Positions 32,529 to 43,242 of a stretch of 64,000 nt of DNA are shown one piece after another; within the stretch, counting starts at the first letter, position 1; each line of letters opens with the position of its first letter. Both the position numbers and the translations under genes were made by a program. Location of the stretch: assembly GCA_002211745.1 (NCBI GenBank), contig CP022114.1, forward strand, positions 930,001 to 994,000, read 5' to 3'. Source of the stretch: Kluyvera genomosp. 3. GTDB taxonomy: Bacteria; Pseudomonadota; Gammaproteobacteria; Enterobacterales; Enterobacteriaceae. The notes under the pieces were generated by a model. That model saw only the letters and a program-made list of their open reading frames with translations, was not told the origin of the DNA and did no database searches.

Positions 32529-32556
32529 ACTATACTCTGCTGAGCATTTGTTGCAA
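32529..32556 (-). promoter_or_regulatory. Promoter of the metZWV tRNA operon
   Basis: On the minus strand TTGCAA (-35, 32551-32556) and TATAGT (-10, 32529-32534) are separated by 16 bp. They are followed by a GC-rich discriminator GCGCATCC, typical of stringently controlled stable-RNA promoters. Confidence 0.65.
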
Positions 32557-32723
32557 CCCATTTTTGATATAAAGCTCTCATTTTTTTATGAGTTGTGCGT
32601 ATTAGGCACAATCTGAACGTTTTTTGTTCGAAATTATGACAGGGCTGCGCAATCGCATTTCAATACCCCTGGCGGTTTGTTATCTTCAGCGGGCACTTTC
32701 GATTATGCGGAATACAAAACACC

Positions 32724-33821
32724 ATGAAAGGACGTTGGGTAAAATATGTGGCAACGGGGGCAATGCTGGCAATGCTGGCCGCCTGTTCGTCAAAACCGAC
32801 CGATCGCGGTCAACAGTATAAAGACGGGAAATTCACCCAGCCTTTCTCTTTAGTCAATCAGCCTGATGCGGTCGGCGCGCCGATCAACGCGGGCGACTTC
32901 GCGCAGCAGGTGGGCCATATCCGTAGCGCTTCGCCGCGTCTGTATGGCAATCAGAGCAACGTATACAACGCCGTGCAGCAGTGGCTGCTCTCCGGCGGCG
33001 ATACCCGTACCCTGCGCCAGTATGGTATCGATGCCTGGCAGATGGAAGGGACCGACAACTACGGCAACGTGCAGTTTACCGGCTACTACACGCCGGTGGT
33101 GGAAGCGCGTCATACGCCGCAGGGCGAATTCCGCTACCCGATTTACCGTATGCCGCCGAAGCGCGGCAAACTGCCGTCACGCGCGGGTATCTATGCAGGT
33201 CAATTAAGCGACAGCTACGTGCTGGCTTACAGCAACTCGTTGATGGATAACTTCATCATGGACGTGCAGGGCAGCGGCTATATCGATTTCGGCGACGGCT
33301 CGCCGCTGAACTTCTTCAGCTATGCCGGCAAAAACGGCTGGGCCTATAAGAGCATCGGCAAGGTACTGATCGATCGCGGGGAAGTGAAGCGCGAAGATAT
33401 GTCGATGCAGGCCATCCGTCACTGGGGCGAAACCCACAGCGAAGCGGAAGTTCGCGAACTGCTGGAACAGAACCCGTCGTTCGTCTTCTTTAAACCGCAG
33501 TCTTTCGCGCCGGTGAAAGGCGCCAGCGCCGTGCCGCTGGTCGGACGTGCGTCGGTGGCGGCTGACCGTAACGTGATCCCGCCGGGTACCACGCTGCTGG
33601 CGGAAGTGCCGCAGCTGGACAACAACGGCAAATTTAACGGTCAGTACGAGCTGCGCCTGATGGTGGCGCTGGATGTCGGCGGCGCGATTAAAGGCCAGCA
33701 CTTCGACATCTATCAGGGCATCGGCCCGGATGCCGGACACCGTGCAGGCTGGTATAATCACTACGGACGCGTGTGGGTGCTGAAGTCATCCGGCAGCGCG
33801 GGTAACGTATTCAGCGGCTAA
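32724..33821 (+). CDS. mltA: Membrane-bound lytic murein transglycosylase A
   Basis: An outer-membrane lipoprotein that cleaves glycan strands to form 1,6-anhydromuramyl ends. It has 365 residues, the E. coli length, and an intact frame. The signal peptide ends in the lipobox LAAC (Cys near residue 21). The double-psi beta-barrel region includes FTGYYTPVVEARHTPQGEF and MVALDVGGAIKGQHFDIYQG, which carries the catalytic Asp, and the protein ends GWYNHYGRVWVLKSS. It starts downstream of and opposite to the metZWV promoter. Confidence 0.96.
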   Translation: MKGRWVKYVATGAMLAMLAACSSKPTDRGQQYKDGKFTQPFSLVNQPDAVGAPINAGDFAQQVGHIRSASPRLYGNQSNVYNAVQQWLLSGGDTRTLRQYGIDAWQMEGTDNYGNVQFTGYYTPVVEARHTPQGEFRYPIYRMPPKRGKLPSRAGIYAGQLSDSYVLAYSNSLMDNFIMDVQGSGYIDFGDGSPLNFFSYAGKNGWAYKSIGKVLIDRGEVKREDMSMQAIRHWGETHSEAEVRELLEQNPSFVFFKPQSFAPVKGASAVPLVGRASVAADRNVIPPGTTLLAEVPQLDNNGKFNGQYELRLMVALDVGGAIKGQHFDIYQGIGPDAGHRAGWYNHYGRVWVLKSSGSAGNVFSG

Positions 33822-33823
33822 TG

Positions 33824-33888
33824 GCCCGATGGCGTATCCGGTCTACACATTAACGCGTAGGCTGGATAAACGAAGCGCCATCCGGCAG
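33824..33888. repeat. REP-type inverted repeats between mltA and tcdA
   Basis: GCCCGATGGCGTATCCGGTC (33824-33843) and GCTGGATAAACGAAGCGCCA (33860-33879), continuing TCCGGCAG, resemble two REP units in opposite orientation. They sit in the 124-bp gap after mltA, where such elements stabilise upstream mRNA ends. Confidence 0.6.
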
Positions 33889-33945
33889 TGGAATGGCGCT
33901 CAGGGCGGCATTGTCCGCTCTTTTTGTTTTTAACTCTGAGGTTCT

Positions 33946-34758
33946 ATGTCTGTGGTTATCAGTGACGCCTGGCGCCAGCGTTTTGGCGGCACGGCACGTT
34001 TATACGGTGAAAAGGCGCTGCAGGTGTTTGCCGATGCGCACGTTTGCGTGGTTGGGATTGGCGGCGTGGGCAGTTGGGCGGCGGAAGCGCTGGCCCGCAC
34101 CGGTATCGGCGCTATCACGCTGATTGATATGGATGACGTGTGCGTGACCAACACCAATCGTCAGATTCATGCGCTGGGCGGCAACGTTGGCCTGGCAAAG
34201 GCTGAGGTGATGGCTGAACGTATTCGCCTGATTAATCCCGAATGCCGTGTGACCGTAATTGACGACTTTGTGACTCCGGATAACGTCGCGGAATATCTGG
34301 GCGTGGGCTACAGCTATGTGGTGGACGCTATCGATAGCGTGCGCCCAAAGGCGGCGTTGATTGCTTATTGCCGTCGCTATAAAGTGCCGTTGATCACCAC
34401 CGGCGGCGCGGGCGGGCAAATCGACCCGACGCAGATCCAGGTGAGCGATCTGGCGAAAACCATCCAGGATCCGCTGGCGGCCAAGCTGCGCGAGCGGCTG
34501 AAAAGCGATTTTGGCGTGGTGAAGAACAGTAAAGGTAAGCTGGGCGTGGACTGCGTCTTTTCCACCGAGGCGCTGGTATACCCGCAGTCTGACGGTTCCG
34601 TGTGTGCGATGAAAAGTACCGCTGAAGGGCCAAAACGGATGGACTGCGCCTCAGGCTTTGGCGCGGCGACGATGGTCACCGCGACCTTCGGTTTTGTCGC
34701 GGTATCCCATGCGTTGAAAAAGATGCTCGCGAAAGCGGAGCGTCAGGCCAGCGCCTGA
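33946..34758 (+). CDS. tcdA: tRNA threonylcarbamoyladenosine dehydratase TcdA (CsdL)
   Basis: An E1-like ATP-dependent enzyme that cyclises t6A to ct6A at position 37 of tRNAs. It has 270 residues (E. coli 268) and an intact frame. The adenylation loop is [19 protein letters not shown], followed by [20 protein letters not shown]. It is convergent with csdE, its genetic partner, and overlaps it by 16 bp at the stop codons. CsdA and CsdE supply the sulfur-relay context of this enzyme in E. coli. Confidence 0.95.
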   Translation: MSVVISDAWRQRFGGTARLYGEKALQVFADAHVCVVGIGGVGSWAAEALARTGIGAITLIDMDDVCVTNTNRQIHALGGNVGLAKAEVMAERIRLINPECRVTVIDDFVTPDNVAEYLGVGYSYVVDAIDSVRPKAALIAYCRRYKVPLITTGGAGGQIDPTQIQVSDLAKTIQDPLAAKLRERLKSDFGVVKNSKGKLGVDCVFSTEALVYPQSDGSVCAMKSTAEGPKRMDCASGFGAATMVTATFGFVAVSHALKKMLAKAERQASA

Positions 34759-34761
34759 CGC
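34743..34761. repeat. 19-bp palindromic double-stop sequence, copy 2 (tcdA/csdE junction)
   Basis: The reverse complement of this stretch is GCGTCAGGCGCTGGCCTGA, identical over 19 bases to 16757-16775. TCAGGC-CAGC-GCCTGA supplies TGA stops to both strands: tcdA ends RQASA and csdE ends RQALA. Confidence 0.75.
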
Positions 34762-35192
34762 GCGGCATCAATCATTGCGTCATTCAGGGCCGTCAGGCCC
34801 TGACTGCGTGAGGCGCTCAACTGGCCGCGTAACCCGAGCTCATCGAAAAAGTCGAGCGGGCTGGTAGCCAGAATCGCTTCCGGGCGTTTGCCTTCCGCGG
34901 CGGTCAGCAGCACCGCCAGCAGGCCGCGCACGATCCTGCCTTCGCTATCGCCAAAGAAATGCAGCGTTCCATCAGCCTCCAGCGAGTAGCCCAGCCAGAC
35001 GCGGTTTTCACAGCCGGGAATCTCTTTGGCCTGCGCTTTGAGATCGTCCGTCAGCGAGGGGAGCTGTTTGCCCAGCAGAATCAGCTGCCGGTACTTCTCT
35101 TCCCATTGGCTAAGTGCGCCAAACTGTTGCCGTAATGCCTCAGGCGTTACGGTGGTGCCGAACGGGTGTCCGGCGAGCAAAGGAGTCGTCAT
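34743..35192 (-). CDS. csdE: Sulfur acceptor protein CsdE
   Basis: A SufE-like protein that takes persulfide sulfur from the cysteine desulfurase CsdA. It has 149 residues (E. coli 147) and an intact frame. The acceptor Cys is in [15 protein letters not shown] (near residue 63). [20 protein letters not shown] is the family core. The start codon shares one base with the csdA stop, which implies coupling. A perfect 8-bp hairpin, TCAGGGCC-GTCA-GGCCCTGA (34784-34803), lies inside its 3' coding end. Confidence 0.95.
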   Translation of the reverse strand: MTTPLLAGHPFGTTVTPEALRQQFGALSQWEEKYRQLILLGKQLPSLTDDLKAQAKEIPGCENRVWLGYSLEADGTLHFFGDSEGRIVRGLLAVLLTAAEGKRPEAILATSPLDFFDELGLRGQLSASRSQGLTALNDAMIDAARQALA

Positions 35193-36396
35193 TAATCCAC
35201 CAGAAGTTCGAGCGCACGGTCAACGGCGTTGACCAGCGCGTGTACATCGTCTTGCGTATTATAGGGGGCGAACGAGGCGCGCAGCGTGCCGCTGACGCCC
35301 AGTGCCGCCAGCAGTGGCTGTGCGCAGTGCTGACCGGCGCGCAGGGCGATCCCGTATTCCGCCAGCAGCGTCACCATGTCACTGTGATGAACACCCGTAA
35401 AATCAAAGGCTAACAGGCTTGAATCCTGGCAGCGGAAGGAGCGGAACCCCGGGCGTTTTGCCAGCTCATCTTCCGCCAGCGTCGCTAAGCCCCGACTCCA
35501 GGATTCGGCCTGCACGATATCCACCTCAGACAGCCATTCCAGCGCCGCGCTCAGGCCAATGACGCCCGCTACGTTCGGCGTGCCTGCTTCCAGGCGGTAC
35601 GGCACCGGCTGGGTGGTAAAGCCGTTAAAGGTCACTTCGCTAATCATTTTGCCACCGCCCAGCCACGGGCCATGGCATCCAGCAGTTCGCTCTTGCCATA
35701 GAGTACGCCGATGCCGGTCGGCCCGTAGAGCTTATGGCCGGAAAAGGCATAGAAATCGATATCCAGCGCCTGCACGTCCGCCGGGAAGTGCACCGCGCCC
35801 TGTGCGCCGTCAACCATCACCACCATACCGGCCTGATGGGCGAGAGTAATCGCGCGCGCCAGATCCGGACAGCCGCCGGTGACGTTCGACATTTGCCCCA
35901 GCGCCAGAATGCGGCTGCGCGAGGTGATCAGCGTGGTGAGTTGTTCGACGTCCGGCAGGCGGTTAGCACCAAGAGGCAGTTGCACCACCTTCGCGCCAGT
36001 CTGCTCCGCCACCATCAGCCAGGGCACCAGGTTCGCGTGGTGCTCGGCGGTGCTGACGATAATTTCGTCCCCTGGCTGCAGGCGCGGGCGCGCGTAGCAC
36101 TGGGCCACCATATTGATGGCTTCCGTCGTGCCGCGCGTCCAGACAATGTCTTTGCCGCGAGGGGCGTTTAGCCAGCGGGCGACCTGATCGCGCGCGGCTT
36201 CGTAGCGCGCGGTCAGGCGCTGGGCTTCGGCGAACTGGCTGCGATGGACGTTCCCCGCACTTAGCGAGTAGAAGTGTTGAGTTGCCTCGATCACCGCCTG
36301 GGGTTTTAACGCGGTGGCGGCGCTATCAAGGTAAACCCCGGCATCGTGCAGGGCGGGAAATTGCGCGCGAAACTGCGCGGGGTTGAAAGCGTTCAT
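35192..36396 (-). CDS. csdA: Cysteine desulfurase CsdA, one frame break
   Basis: A PLP-dependent class II cysteine desulfurase that gives sulfur to CsdE. The PLP lysine is in [18 protein letters not shown] and the catalytic persulfide Cys is in [31 protein letters not shown] carries the PLP Asp. The run at 35667-35669 is one base short; restoring it gives [14 protein letters not shown] and 401 residues, exactly as in E. coli. ATG 36396 is preferred over an in-frame ATG 36 bp upstream on family alignment. Confidence 0.94.
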
Positions 36397-36587
36397 GGTA
36401 TTCCTCGGTTCAATCAACCGATCGTGGCGCAAAATGAGTATTGATACAAGGTTTGTGCCAATCCTCGGAATCGTCTGGTTCTGCTGGCACTATCCGACCA
36501 GTGTCTTATGCTAAATAACGTTAGGCAAATATTTTCGCCTGTTATGAAATGGGCTTTAGATAGCATAAATCGCTAAAGGAGAAGAAG

Positions 36588-36815
36588 ATGAAAAAGACTG
36601 CCGCAATGATTTCTGCCTGTATGCTGACGTTTGCCCTGAGTGCCTGTTCTGGCCCAAACTACGTGATGCACACCAACGATGGTCGTAGCATTGTTTCCGA
36701 GGGCAAACCGCAGACCGATAAAGACACCGGTATGATTTCTTACACCGATGCCAACGGCGTGAAACAGCAAATCAACCATAGCGATGTGAAAGAGATGGTG
36801 GCGCTGGAGAAATAG
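36588..36815 (+). CDS. ygdI: YgdI family lipoprotein (DUF903)
   Basis: A 75-residue small lipoprotein. The signal peptide MKKTAAMISACMLTFALSAC ends in a lipobox with Cys at residue 20. The mature part is a small SH3-like fold: VMHTNDGRSIVSEGKPQTDK and GMISYTDANGVKQQINHSDV. It is strongly expressed in outline (AAAGGAGAAGAAG before ATG). Function is unknown. It is followed by a hairpin shared with the end of GcvB. Confidence 0.93.
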   Translation: MKKTAAMISACMLTFALSACSGPNYVMHTNDGRSIVSEGKPQTDKDTGMISYTDANGVKQQINHSDVKEMVALEK

Positions 36816-36832
36816 CGCGCCAAATCGCAGGC

Positions 36833-37039
36833 AAAAAAAAGCACCGCAATTAGGCGGTGCTACATTAATCACTATGGACAGACAGGGTAAATGTACAGGA
36901 AGTGAAAAAGGGTAGCCTTGCTACCGTGATCTGAATTGCAGACCAATTGCAAACACAACAACACAACATCACAACCGTAAGCCAAAAGCCCTTCAGAACA
37001 CGCATTCCAAAAAAAGCTTCTCGTTCCGGCTCAGGAAGT
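36833..37039 (-). ncRNA. gcvB: GcvB small regulatory RNA
   Basis: A Hfq-binding sRNA that represses many amino-acid and peptide transport mRNAs. The 5' end reads ACTTCCTGAGCCGGAACGAG (from 37039), the conserved GcvB start. The GU-rich R1 target region TTGTGATGTTGTGTTGTTGT lies at about 36942-36975, and the CTTCCTGTACATTTACCCTG stretch is near 36885-36905. It ends with the hairpin AGCACCGCC-TAATT-GCGGTGCT and eight T residues (36833-36860). It lies divergent from gcvA and next to ygdI, as in E. coli. Confidence 0.95.
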
Positions 37040-37167
37040 GCCGCCATCATAGGTATTTGCTGGTAGAAGCTCAACGGACAAATTATAATGTCTCAGATAA
37101 AAAAAACTAATAGGTTAACTGTTGTTTCCTATTTGTTAAATTCAATTAACAATTGGGTTCTGGGACC

Positions 37168-38084
37168 ATGTCAAAGCGTTTGCCACCTCTTAATGCATTA
37201 CGTGTATTTGATGCAGCCGCGCGCCATTTAAGTTTCACCCGCGCGGCCGATGAGCTTTTTGTGACGCAGGCCGCAGTAAGCCACCAAATCAAGTCTCTTG
37301 AGGATTTTTTGGGGCTGAAGCTGTTTCGTCGGCGCAATCGTTCGTTGCTGCTGACTGAAGAGGGGCAGAGCTATTTTCAGGATATCAAAGAGATCTTTTC
37401 GCAATTAACAGAGGCAACGCGTAAACTACAGGCACGCAGCGCGAAAGGGCGCTTACCGTCAGTTTATTGCCCAGTTTTGCGATTCAATGGCTGGTGCCAC
37501 GCCTCTCAAGCTTTAACTCAGCTTATCCGGGAATCGACGTCAGAATCCAGGCGGTAGACCGTCAGGAAGACAAGCTGGCGGACGATGTCGACGTGGCGAT
37601 TTTCTACGGTCGCGGCAACTGGCCGGGGTTACGCGTCGAAAAACTGTACGCGGAGTATTTACTCCCGGTTTGCTCTCCTCTGCTGCTGACCGGCGATAAG
37701 GCGCTGAAAACCCCCGCCGACTTAGCCAAACATACGCTGCTGCACGATGCTTCCCGCCGCGACTGGCAAACGTATACGCGCCAGCTGGGGCTCAACCATA
37801 TCAACGTACAACAGGGACCGATCTTCAGCCATAGCGCCATGGTGCTACAGGCTGCCATCCACGGACAGGGGATTGCGCTCGCCAACAACGTGATGGCGCA
37901 GTCAGAGATTGAGGCAGGCCGTCTGGTGTGCCCGTTTAATGATGTTCTGGTCAGTAAGAATGCGTTTTATCTGGTTTGTCATGACAGTCAGGCAGAACTG
38001 GGTAAAATAGCGGCCTTTCGTCAGTGGATTCTGGCGAAAGCGGCCCATGAGCAAGAAACTTTTCGTTTTCGTTACGAACAATAA
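37168..38084 (+). CDS. gcvA: LysR-type regulator GcvA, one frame break
   Basis: Controls the glycine cleavage operon and activates gcvB. The N-terminal HTH is FDAAARHLSFTRAADELFVT followed by QAAVSHQIKSLEDFLGLKLF; the effector domain follows. The G run at 37447-37449 is one base short; restored it reads SAKGALTVSLLPSFA and gives 305 residues, the E. coli length. ATG 37168 is chosen because MSKRLPPLNALRVFD is the family start. It is divergent from gcvB. Confidence 0.95.
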
Positions 38085-38106
38085 ATGAATTTAGGGTAAT
38101 ACCATC

Positions 38107-38502
38107 ATGACCAGCCGTTTTATGCTGATTTTTGCCGCTATCAGCGGTTTTGTCTTTGTCGCACTGGGCGCTTTTGGCGCACACGTGCTGAGCAAATCGC
38201 TCGGCGTTGTTGAAATGGGCTGGATCCAGACCGGTCTGGAGTACCAGGCGTTTCATACGCTGGCGATTTTTGGCCTGGCGGTGGCGATGCAGCGCCGCAT
38301 TAGTATCTGGTTCTACTGGAGTAGCGTATTTCTGGCGCTGGGTACCGTGCTGTTCAGCGGTAGCCTGTACTGCCTGGCGCTCTCTCATTTACGCCTGTGG
38401 GCGTTTGTTACCCCGGTGGGCGGCGTCAGCTTCCTTGCCGGTTGGGTGTTGATGTTAATTGGTGCCATTCGACTTAAGCGTAAGGGTGTTGTTCATGAAT
38501 AA
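38107..38502 (+). CDS. ygdD: DUF423 inner-membrane protein YgdD
   Basis: A 131-residue membrane protein with about four hydrophobic helices, starting [20 protein letters not shown] with the conserved [11 protein letters not shown] that follows. Its length equals E. coli YgdD. The function is not established. It overlaps the rlmM start by 8 bp, and both follow gcvA on the same strand. Confidence 0.92.
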   Translation: MTSRFMLIFAAISGFVFVALGAFGAHVLSKSLGVVEMGWIQTGLEYQAFHTLAIFGLAVAMQRRISIWFYWSSVFLALGTVLFSGSLYCLALSHLRLWAFVTPVGGVSFLAGWVLMLIGAIRLKRKGVVHE

Positions 38503-39595
38503 GGTTGTGCTGTATTGCCGCCCTGGGTTTGAGAAAGAGTGTGCTGCGGAAATCACCGACAAGGCCGGGCGTCGTGAGGTGTTTGGCTTCGCGCGCGTAA
38601 AAGATAACTCGGGCTATGTGATTTTCGAATGCTATCAGGATGGTGACGCCGATAAGCTGGCGCGCGAGCTGCCGTTTAGCTCGCTCATCTTTGCTCGCCA
38701 GATGATCGTCGTCGGCGAGCTGTTAAAAGATTTACCGCCAGAAGACCGCGTCACGCCGATCGTCGGCATGCTGCAAGGTGTGGTGGAGAAGGGCGGCGAC
38801 CTGCGCGTAGAGGTGGCTGACACCAACGAAAGCAAAGAGCTGATGAAGTTCTGCCGTAAGCTCACCGTGCCGCTTCGCGCGGCGCTGCGAGAGGCGAAAG
38901 TGCTGGCGCCGTACGAGACCACCAAACGTCCGGTGGTACACGTGTTCTTTATCGCGCCAGGTTGTTGCTATACCGGGTACTCCTATAGCACCAACAATTC
39001 ACCGTTCTATATGGGCATTCCGCGTCTGAAGTTCCCGGCCGATGCGCCGAGCCGTTCTACGCTGAAGCTGGAAGAGGCGTTCCACGTCTTTATTCCCGCC
39101 GACGAGTGGGACGAACGTCTGGCAAACGGCATGTACGCGGTTGACCTGGGCGCTTGCCCCGGCGGCTGGACCTATCAGCTGGTGAAGCGCAACATGTGGG
39201 TTTCCTCAGTGGATAACGGCCCGATGGCGCAGAGCCTGATGGACACCGGTCAGGTGACCTGGCTGCGCGAAGACGGTTTCCGCTATCGCCCGAACCGCAA
39301 CAACATCTCGTGGATGGTGTGCGACATGGTGGAGAAACCGGCGAAGGTGGCCGCGCTGATGGCGGAATGGCTGGTTAACGGCTGGTGCCGTGAGACCATC
39401 TTCAACCTGAAGCTGCCGATGAAAAAGCGTTATGAAGAGCTGTCGCAGAATCTGGCGCACATCCAGGCAAAGCTGGACGAGCACGGTATTAACGCGCAGA
39501 TTCAGGCGCGTCAGTTGTATCACGATCGCGAGGAAGTGACCGTACACGTGCGTCGCCTGTGGGCTGCCGTGGGTGGGCGTCGCGACGAGCGTTAA
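38495..39595 (+). CDS. rlmM: 23S rRNA (cytidine-2498-2'-O)-methyltransferase RlmM
   Basis: Methylates the 2'-O of C2498 in 23S rRNA. It has 366 residues, the E. coli length, and an intact frame. An N-terminal THUMP-like domain is followed by a Rossmann methyltransferase with the SAM loop [18 protein letters not shown]. The catalytic Lys is likely in [13 protein letters not shown]. The internal ATG 38495 gives [16 protein letters not shown], the family start, and overlaps ygdD. Confidence 0.95.
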   Translation: MNKVVLYCRPGFEKECAAEITDKAGRREVFGFARVKDNSGYVIFECYQDGDADKLARELPFSSLIFARQMIVVGELLKDLPPEDRVTPIVGMLQGVVEKGGDLRVEVADTNESKELMKFCRKLTVPLRAALREAKVLAPYETTKRPVVHVFFIAPGCCYTGYSYSTNNSPFYMGIPRLKFPADAPSRSTLKLEEAFHVFIPADEWDERLANGMYAVDLGACPGGWTYQLVKRNMWVSSVDNGPMAQSLMDTGQVTWLREDGFRYRPNRNNISWMVCDMVEKPAKVAALMAEWLVNGWCRETIFNLKLPMKKRYEELSQNLAHIQAKLDEHGINAQIQARQLYHDREEVTVHVRRLWAAVGGRRDER

Positions 39596-39623
39596 TCACG
39601 CATAACGCGGTCGAATGCGATTT

Positions 39624-39656
39624 GTAGGGTGGATAGGCGAAGCCTTATCCACCCTA
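39624..39656. repeat. Long imperfect hairpin between convergent rlmM and xni (REP-like)
   Basis: GTAGGGTGGATA-GGC / GCC-TTATCCACCCTAC forms a 15-bp stem around GAA, with one T bulged. The left arm reads GGATAGGC where the right arm implies GGATAAGGC, so a lost A is possible. It fills the gap between two convergent genes and may act as a bidirectional mRNA end. Confidence 0.65.
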
Positions 39657-39666
39657 CGTTATTACG

Positions 39667-40422
39667 CTATCTGTTAAGCCTGAGCTGCTGCAAATTGCCA
39701 TCAATATGCAAGTCGGTTTGCAGGCGCGCAATATCCCGGCATAAGAATGCCATCTCCCGATGCTCTTCCAGCTTCTTGCGCCACTTCTCCGGCACCTCAT
39801 CCAGATGTTCGTACAGCGCTTCCAGCGTGGGGAACTGCGTCAGCAGTTGAGTGGCGCTCTTCGGGCCAATACCCGCGACCCCAGGTACTTTCGAGCTGCT
39901 AATTCCCGCTAGCCCCCAGTAGTCGGGCAGTTGTTGAGGCTGCACGCCAAACTCTTTTTCGATAAACGGCACGTCGAGCCAGCGCTTCTGGAAATAGTCG
40001 CGAATGCGCAGGTTGGGTGAGAGCAGCTGGCAGTAGCCTTTATCGGTGGAGACGATGGTGGCCTGATGTCCCGCGCCAGCAACTTTCACCGCCAGCGTGG
40101 CGGCTAAATCGTCGGCCTCGTTACCGCGAGATTCCCAGCAGCGTACGCCGCGCAGCTCAAAAGCGGCGCGCAGGGCGGGCATTTCGGCATGCAGATCGTC
40201 CGGCATAGGGGGACGACCGGCCTTGTAGTCAGGAAGTCGCTGATGCCGCCAGCCGCTGTTGCGCGCTTCATCGTCAAATACCGCTACCGCATGCGTCGGC
40301 TGGCTGTGCGCAATCAGCAGATCCAGCGCGTGCTGACAGGTTTCTACGCAGGGGGATCCCTGAACGGCATGAATACGACGAATTAAGTTGAGTGCGTCAA
40401 CGATAAGCAAATGGACAGCCAC
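39667..40422 (-). CDS. xni: Flap endonuclease Xni (exonuclease IX)
   Basis: A structure-specific 5' flap endonuclease of the PolA N-terminal domain family. It has 251 residues from the GTG start at 40422 ([20 protein letters not shown]), as in E. coli. Metal-binding acidic residues are visible in [20 protein letters not shown] and [13 protein letters not shown]. The helix-hairpin-helix is [20 protein letters not shown]. Xni lacks some family acidic residues in E. coli, so its in vivo role is minor. Confidence 0.93.
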   Translation of the reverse strand: MAVHLLIVDALNLIRRIHAVQGSPCVETCQHALDLLIAHSQPTHAVAVFDDEARNSGWRHQRLPDYKAGRPPMPDDLHAEMPALRAAFELRGVRCWESRGNEADDLAATLAVKVAGAGHQATIVSTDKGYCQLLSPNLRIRDYFQKRWLDVPFIEKEFGVQPQQLPDYWGLAGISSSKVPGVAGIGPKSATQLLTQFPTLEALYEHLDEVPEKWRKKLEEHREMAFLCRDIARLQTDLHIDGNLQQLRLNR

Positions 40423-40534
40423 GGGCGTTCTCCCTAACAGATTGGGCGCTAAGGGTAACATTCAGGGACGGGTGAGGCTATTGGCGGGAGATAAAACGGG
40501 AAGAGGCCTCGCAAAACGAGGCCTCTGGGGAACG

Positions 40535-41902
40535 TTAGTCGCAGGCTACCACTTTCATCGCCAGCCCGCCGCGAGAGGTTTCGCGGTATTTGGCGTTCAT
40601 GTCTTTGCCGGTTTCGTACATGGTCTCGATAACTTTATCGAGACACACGCGCGGCACGCTGGTACGACGCAGGGCCATACGCGCGGCGTTGACCGCTTTC
40701 ACCGACGCAATAGCGTTACGCTCGATGCACGGCACCTGAACCTGGCCAGCAACCGGGTCACAGGTCAAACCGAGGTTATGTTCCATGCCGATTTCCGCGG
40801 CAATGCACACCTGCGCCGGGCTACCGCCCAGCAGCTCAGCCAGACCTGCCGCCGCCATGGAGCAGGCGACACCCACTTCACCCTGGCAACCCACTTCAGC
40901 GCCGGAGATAGAGGCGTTCATCTTGTAGAGCGAGCCAATCGCGCTGGCAACCAGCATATAGCGCGCCAGCGAGTTGGCGTTCACTTCACGGATAAACTTG
41001 TCGTAGTAAGCCAGCACCGCCGGAACGATACCGCAGGCACCGTTGGTCGGCGCGGTGACGACGCGGCCACCGGCAGCGTTTTCCTCGTTCACCGCCAGGG
41101 CAAACATGTTAATCCAGTCAACCACAGCCATCGGGTCGCTGCTGATTTTGTCCTGGCTGACCAGCATACGGCGCAGCGCGGCAGCACGACGCGGAACGCG
41201 CAGTTTGCCCGGCAATACGCCTTCGGTCGTGGTGCCGTGCTCGATTCCGCCTTTCATTACCGCCCAGACGTCAGCGAAGTGCTTTTCCAGCTCTTCTTTG
41301 CTGTGCAGCGCGAGTTCGTTCTGCATCATCAGGCCAGACAGCGACAGGCCGGTTTCCTGGCAGTGACGCTGTAAATCCGCGGCGCTTTTATACGGGTATG
41401 GCACGGCAACAGGCGCTTCAGTCTGTTGGCCGAAGTGCTCTTCGTCGACGATAAAACCGCCGCCGATGGAATAGTAGGTTTTGCTGTAAACGGCTTTGTC
41501 ACCTGACAACGCGGTAATACGCATGCCGTTTTCGTGCAGCGAGAGGTTGTCGGCATGGAAGTTCATGCACTGATCAACCGGGAATTCCACTTCGTGCTGA
41601 CCGTTAGCCAGCATCAGGCAGCCATGGGTATTCACGTCCTGGATAAACGCCGGAATGGCATCGATATCCACCGTATCCGGCAGGTTTCCAGCCAGACCCA
41701 TAATAATGGCGATATCGGTATGGTGGCCTTTACCGGTCAGAGAGAGTGAGCCGTAAACATCGACGACTACGCGAGTGATATCAGTCAGAATCCCACGCGC
41801 AATCAAGTCGTCCGTGAATTGTTTGCCTGCTTTCATTGGCCCGACGGTGTGTGAGCTGGAAGGACCAATGCCGATTTTGAAAATATCGAATACGCTAATC
41901 AT
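40535..41902 (-). CDS. sdaB: L-serine dehydratase II
   Basis: An oxygen-sensitive 4Fe-4S enzyme that deaminates L-serine to pyruvate and ammonia. It has 455 residues, equal to E. coli SdaB, and an intact frame. The N-terminal domain has FKIGIGPSSSHTVGPMKAGK. The catalytic domain carries cluster Cys residues in TAPTNGACGIVPAVLAYY and LTCDPVAGQVQVPCIERNA. It lies 52 bp downstream of the serine transporter gene sdaC, forming an uptake-plus-catabolism operon. Confidence 0.96.
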   Translation of the reverse strand: MISVFDIFKIGIGPSSSHTVGPMKAGKQFTDDLIARGILTDITRVVVDVYGSLSLTGKGHHTDIAIIMGLAGNLPDTVDIDAIPAFIQDVNTHGCLMLANGQHEVEFPVDQCMNFHADNLSLHENGMRITALSGDKAVYSKTYYSIGGGFIVDEEHFGQQTEAPVAVPYPYKSAADLQRHCQETGLSLSGLMMQNELALHSKEELEKHFADVWAVMKGGIEHGTTTEGVLPGKLRVPRRAAALRRMLVSQDKISSDPMAVVDWINMFALAVNEENAAGGRVVTAPTNGACGIVPAVLAYYDKFIREVNANSLARYMLVASAIGSLYKMNASISGAEVGCQGEVGVACSMAAAGLAELLGGSPAQVCIAAEIGMEHNLGLTCDPVAGQVQVPCIERNAIASVKAVNAARMALRRTSVPRVCLDKVIETMYETGKDMNAKYRETSRGGLAMKVVACD

Positions 41903-41954
41903 GAGGCGTCCATTGTGTATCGAGGTGCGCCGCCCGAAAGGCGGCGCAGGGGGA

Positions 41955-43242
41955 TTAACTAAACAGAGAGTAGGAGATTGCGGAGATAGCGATGAGACCT
42001 ACCAGCACAACGAAGACGTTGCTGATGTGACCGCTGTACTTACGCATTGCCGGTACTTTCTGAATCGCATACATCGGCATCAGGAACAGAATCATCGCGA
42101 TGATCGGGCCGCCCAGGGTTTCAATCATGCCCAGGATGCTTGGGTTCAGGGTCGCCACAATCCAGGTGGTAACCAGCATGAACAGTGCAGTGATTTTGTT
42201 CAGTTTGTTGATTTCGATGGATTTGCCTTTGCTACGCAGAGACTTAATCACCATCCCGTTAAAGCCTTCACGTGCGCCCAGGTAGTGGCCCAGGAAGGAT
42301 TTGGTGATAGCGATAATCGCGATAATCGGTGCCATCCAGGCGATAACCGGCGCGTTAAAGTGGTTCGCCAGGTAAGACAGGATAGAGATGTTCTGCTCTT
42401 TCGCCGCCGCCAGGTCCGCCGGGACAGGCTCAGTACGCAGCTGAAGACGAAGAACATAACGGTCAGCACCATCATGATGTGGGCACGTGCCAGGATAGAG
42501 GAACACTTCTTCTCTGCGCTCTGACCGTACTCTTCACGCTTCGCCACCGCGAAGGAAGAGATGATCGGCGAGTGGTTGAAGGAGAATACCATCACCGGAA
42601 TCGCCAGCCACAGGGTCATCCACAGGCCGTTGCCGGTAGAGGCTGCGCTGCTGAAGGACAGGGTTTCCAGTGCTGCGCCGCTCCACTGCGGGATCAGGTA
42701 CAGCGCCAGCACCATCAGGGCTGCAACGAACGGGAACACCAGGATGCTCATCGCTTTAACGATCATCTGCTCACCGAAACGCACGATAGTCATCATACCG
42801 ACGATCAGAATCAGCGACAGGATAGCGCGCGGCGGCGGCGTCATGTGCAGCTGGTGCGCCAGGAAGCTTTCCACGGTGTTCGTGATTGCTACGCTGTACA
42901 CCAACAGGATTGGGTAGATAGCGAAGAAGTAGAGCAGGGTAATCAGTTTACCGGCGCCTACGCCGAAGTGCTCTTCAACGACTTCGGTGATGTCTTCGCC
43001 CGGATTTTTACCGGACAGCACGAAGCGGGTCAGGCCGCGGTGTGCGAAGAAGGTCATCGGGAAGGCGAGGATAGCCATGATGATCAGCGGGATCATGCCG
43101 CCGACGCCGGCATTGATCGGCAGGAACAGTACGCCGCGCCGATCGCGGTGCCGTAAAGACCCAGCATCCACATCGTATCTGTTTTGCGCCATCCGCTAGC
43201 AGATTCTGCTGTGACGACCGTGCTGGTTTGAGTGTTTTCCAT
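41955..43242 (-). CDS. sdaC: Serine:proton symporter SdaC, two frame breaks
   Basis: An inner-membrane serine transporter of the HAAAP family with about 11 transmembrane helices. Visible segments include [39 protein letters not shown] and [19 protein letters not shown]. Frame breaks at about 43133 (GGG to GG) and 42422 (CCCC to CCC) are each repaired by one base; the total is then 429 residues, exactly the E. coli length. ATG 43242 is preceded by GGAGATACAG. It is the first gene of the sdaCB operon. Confidence 0.94.
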
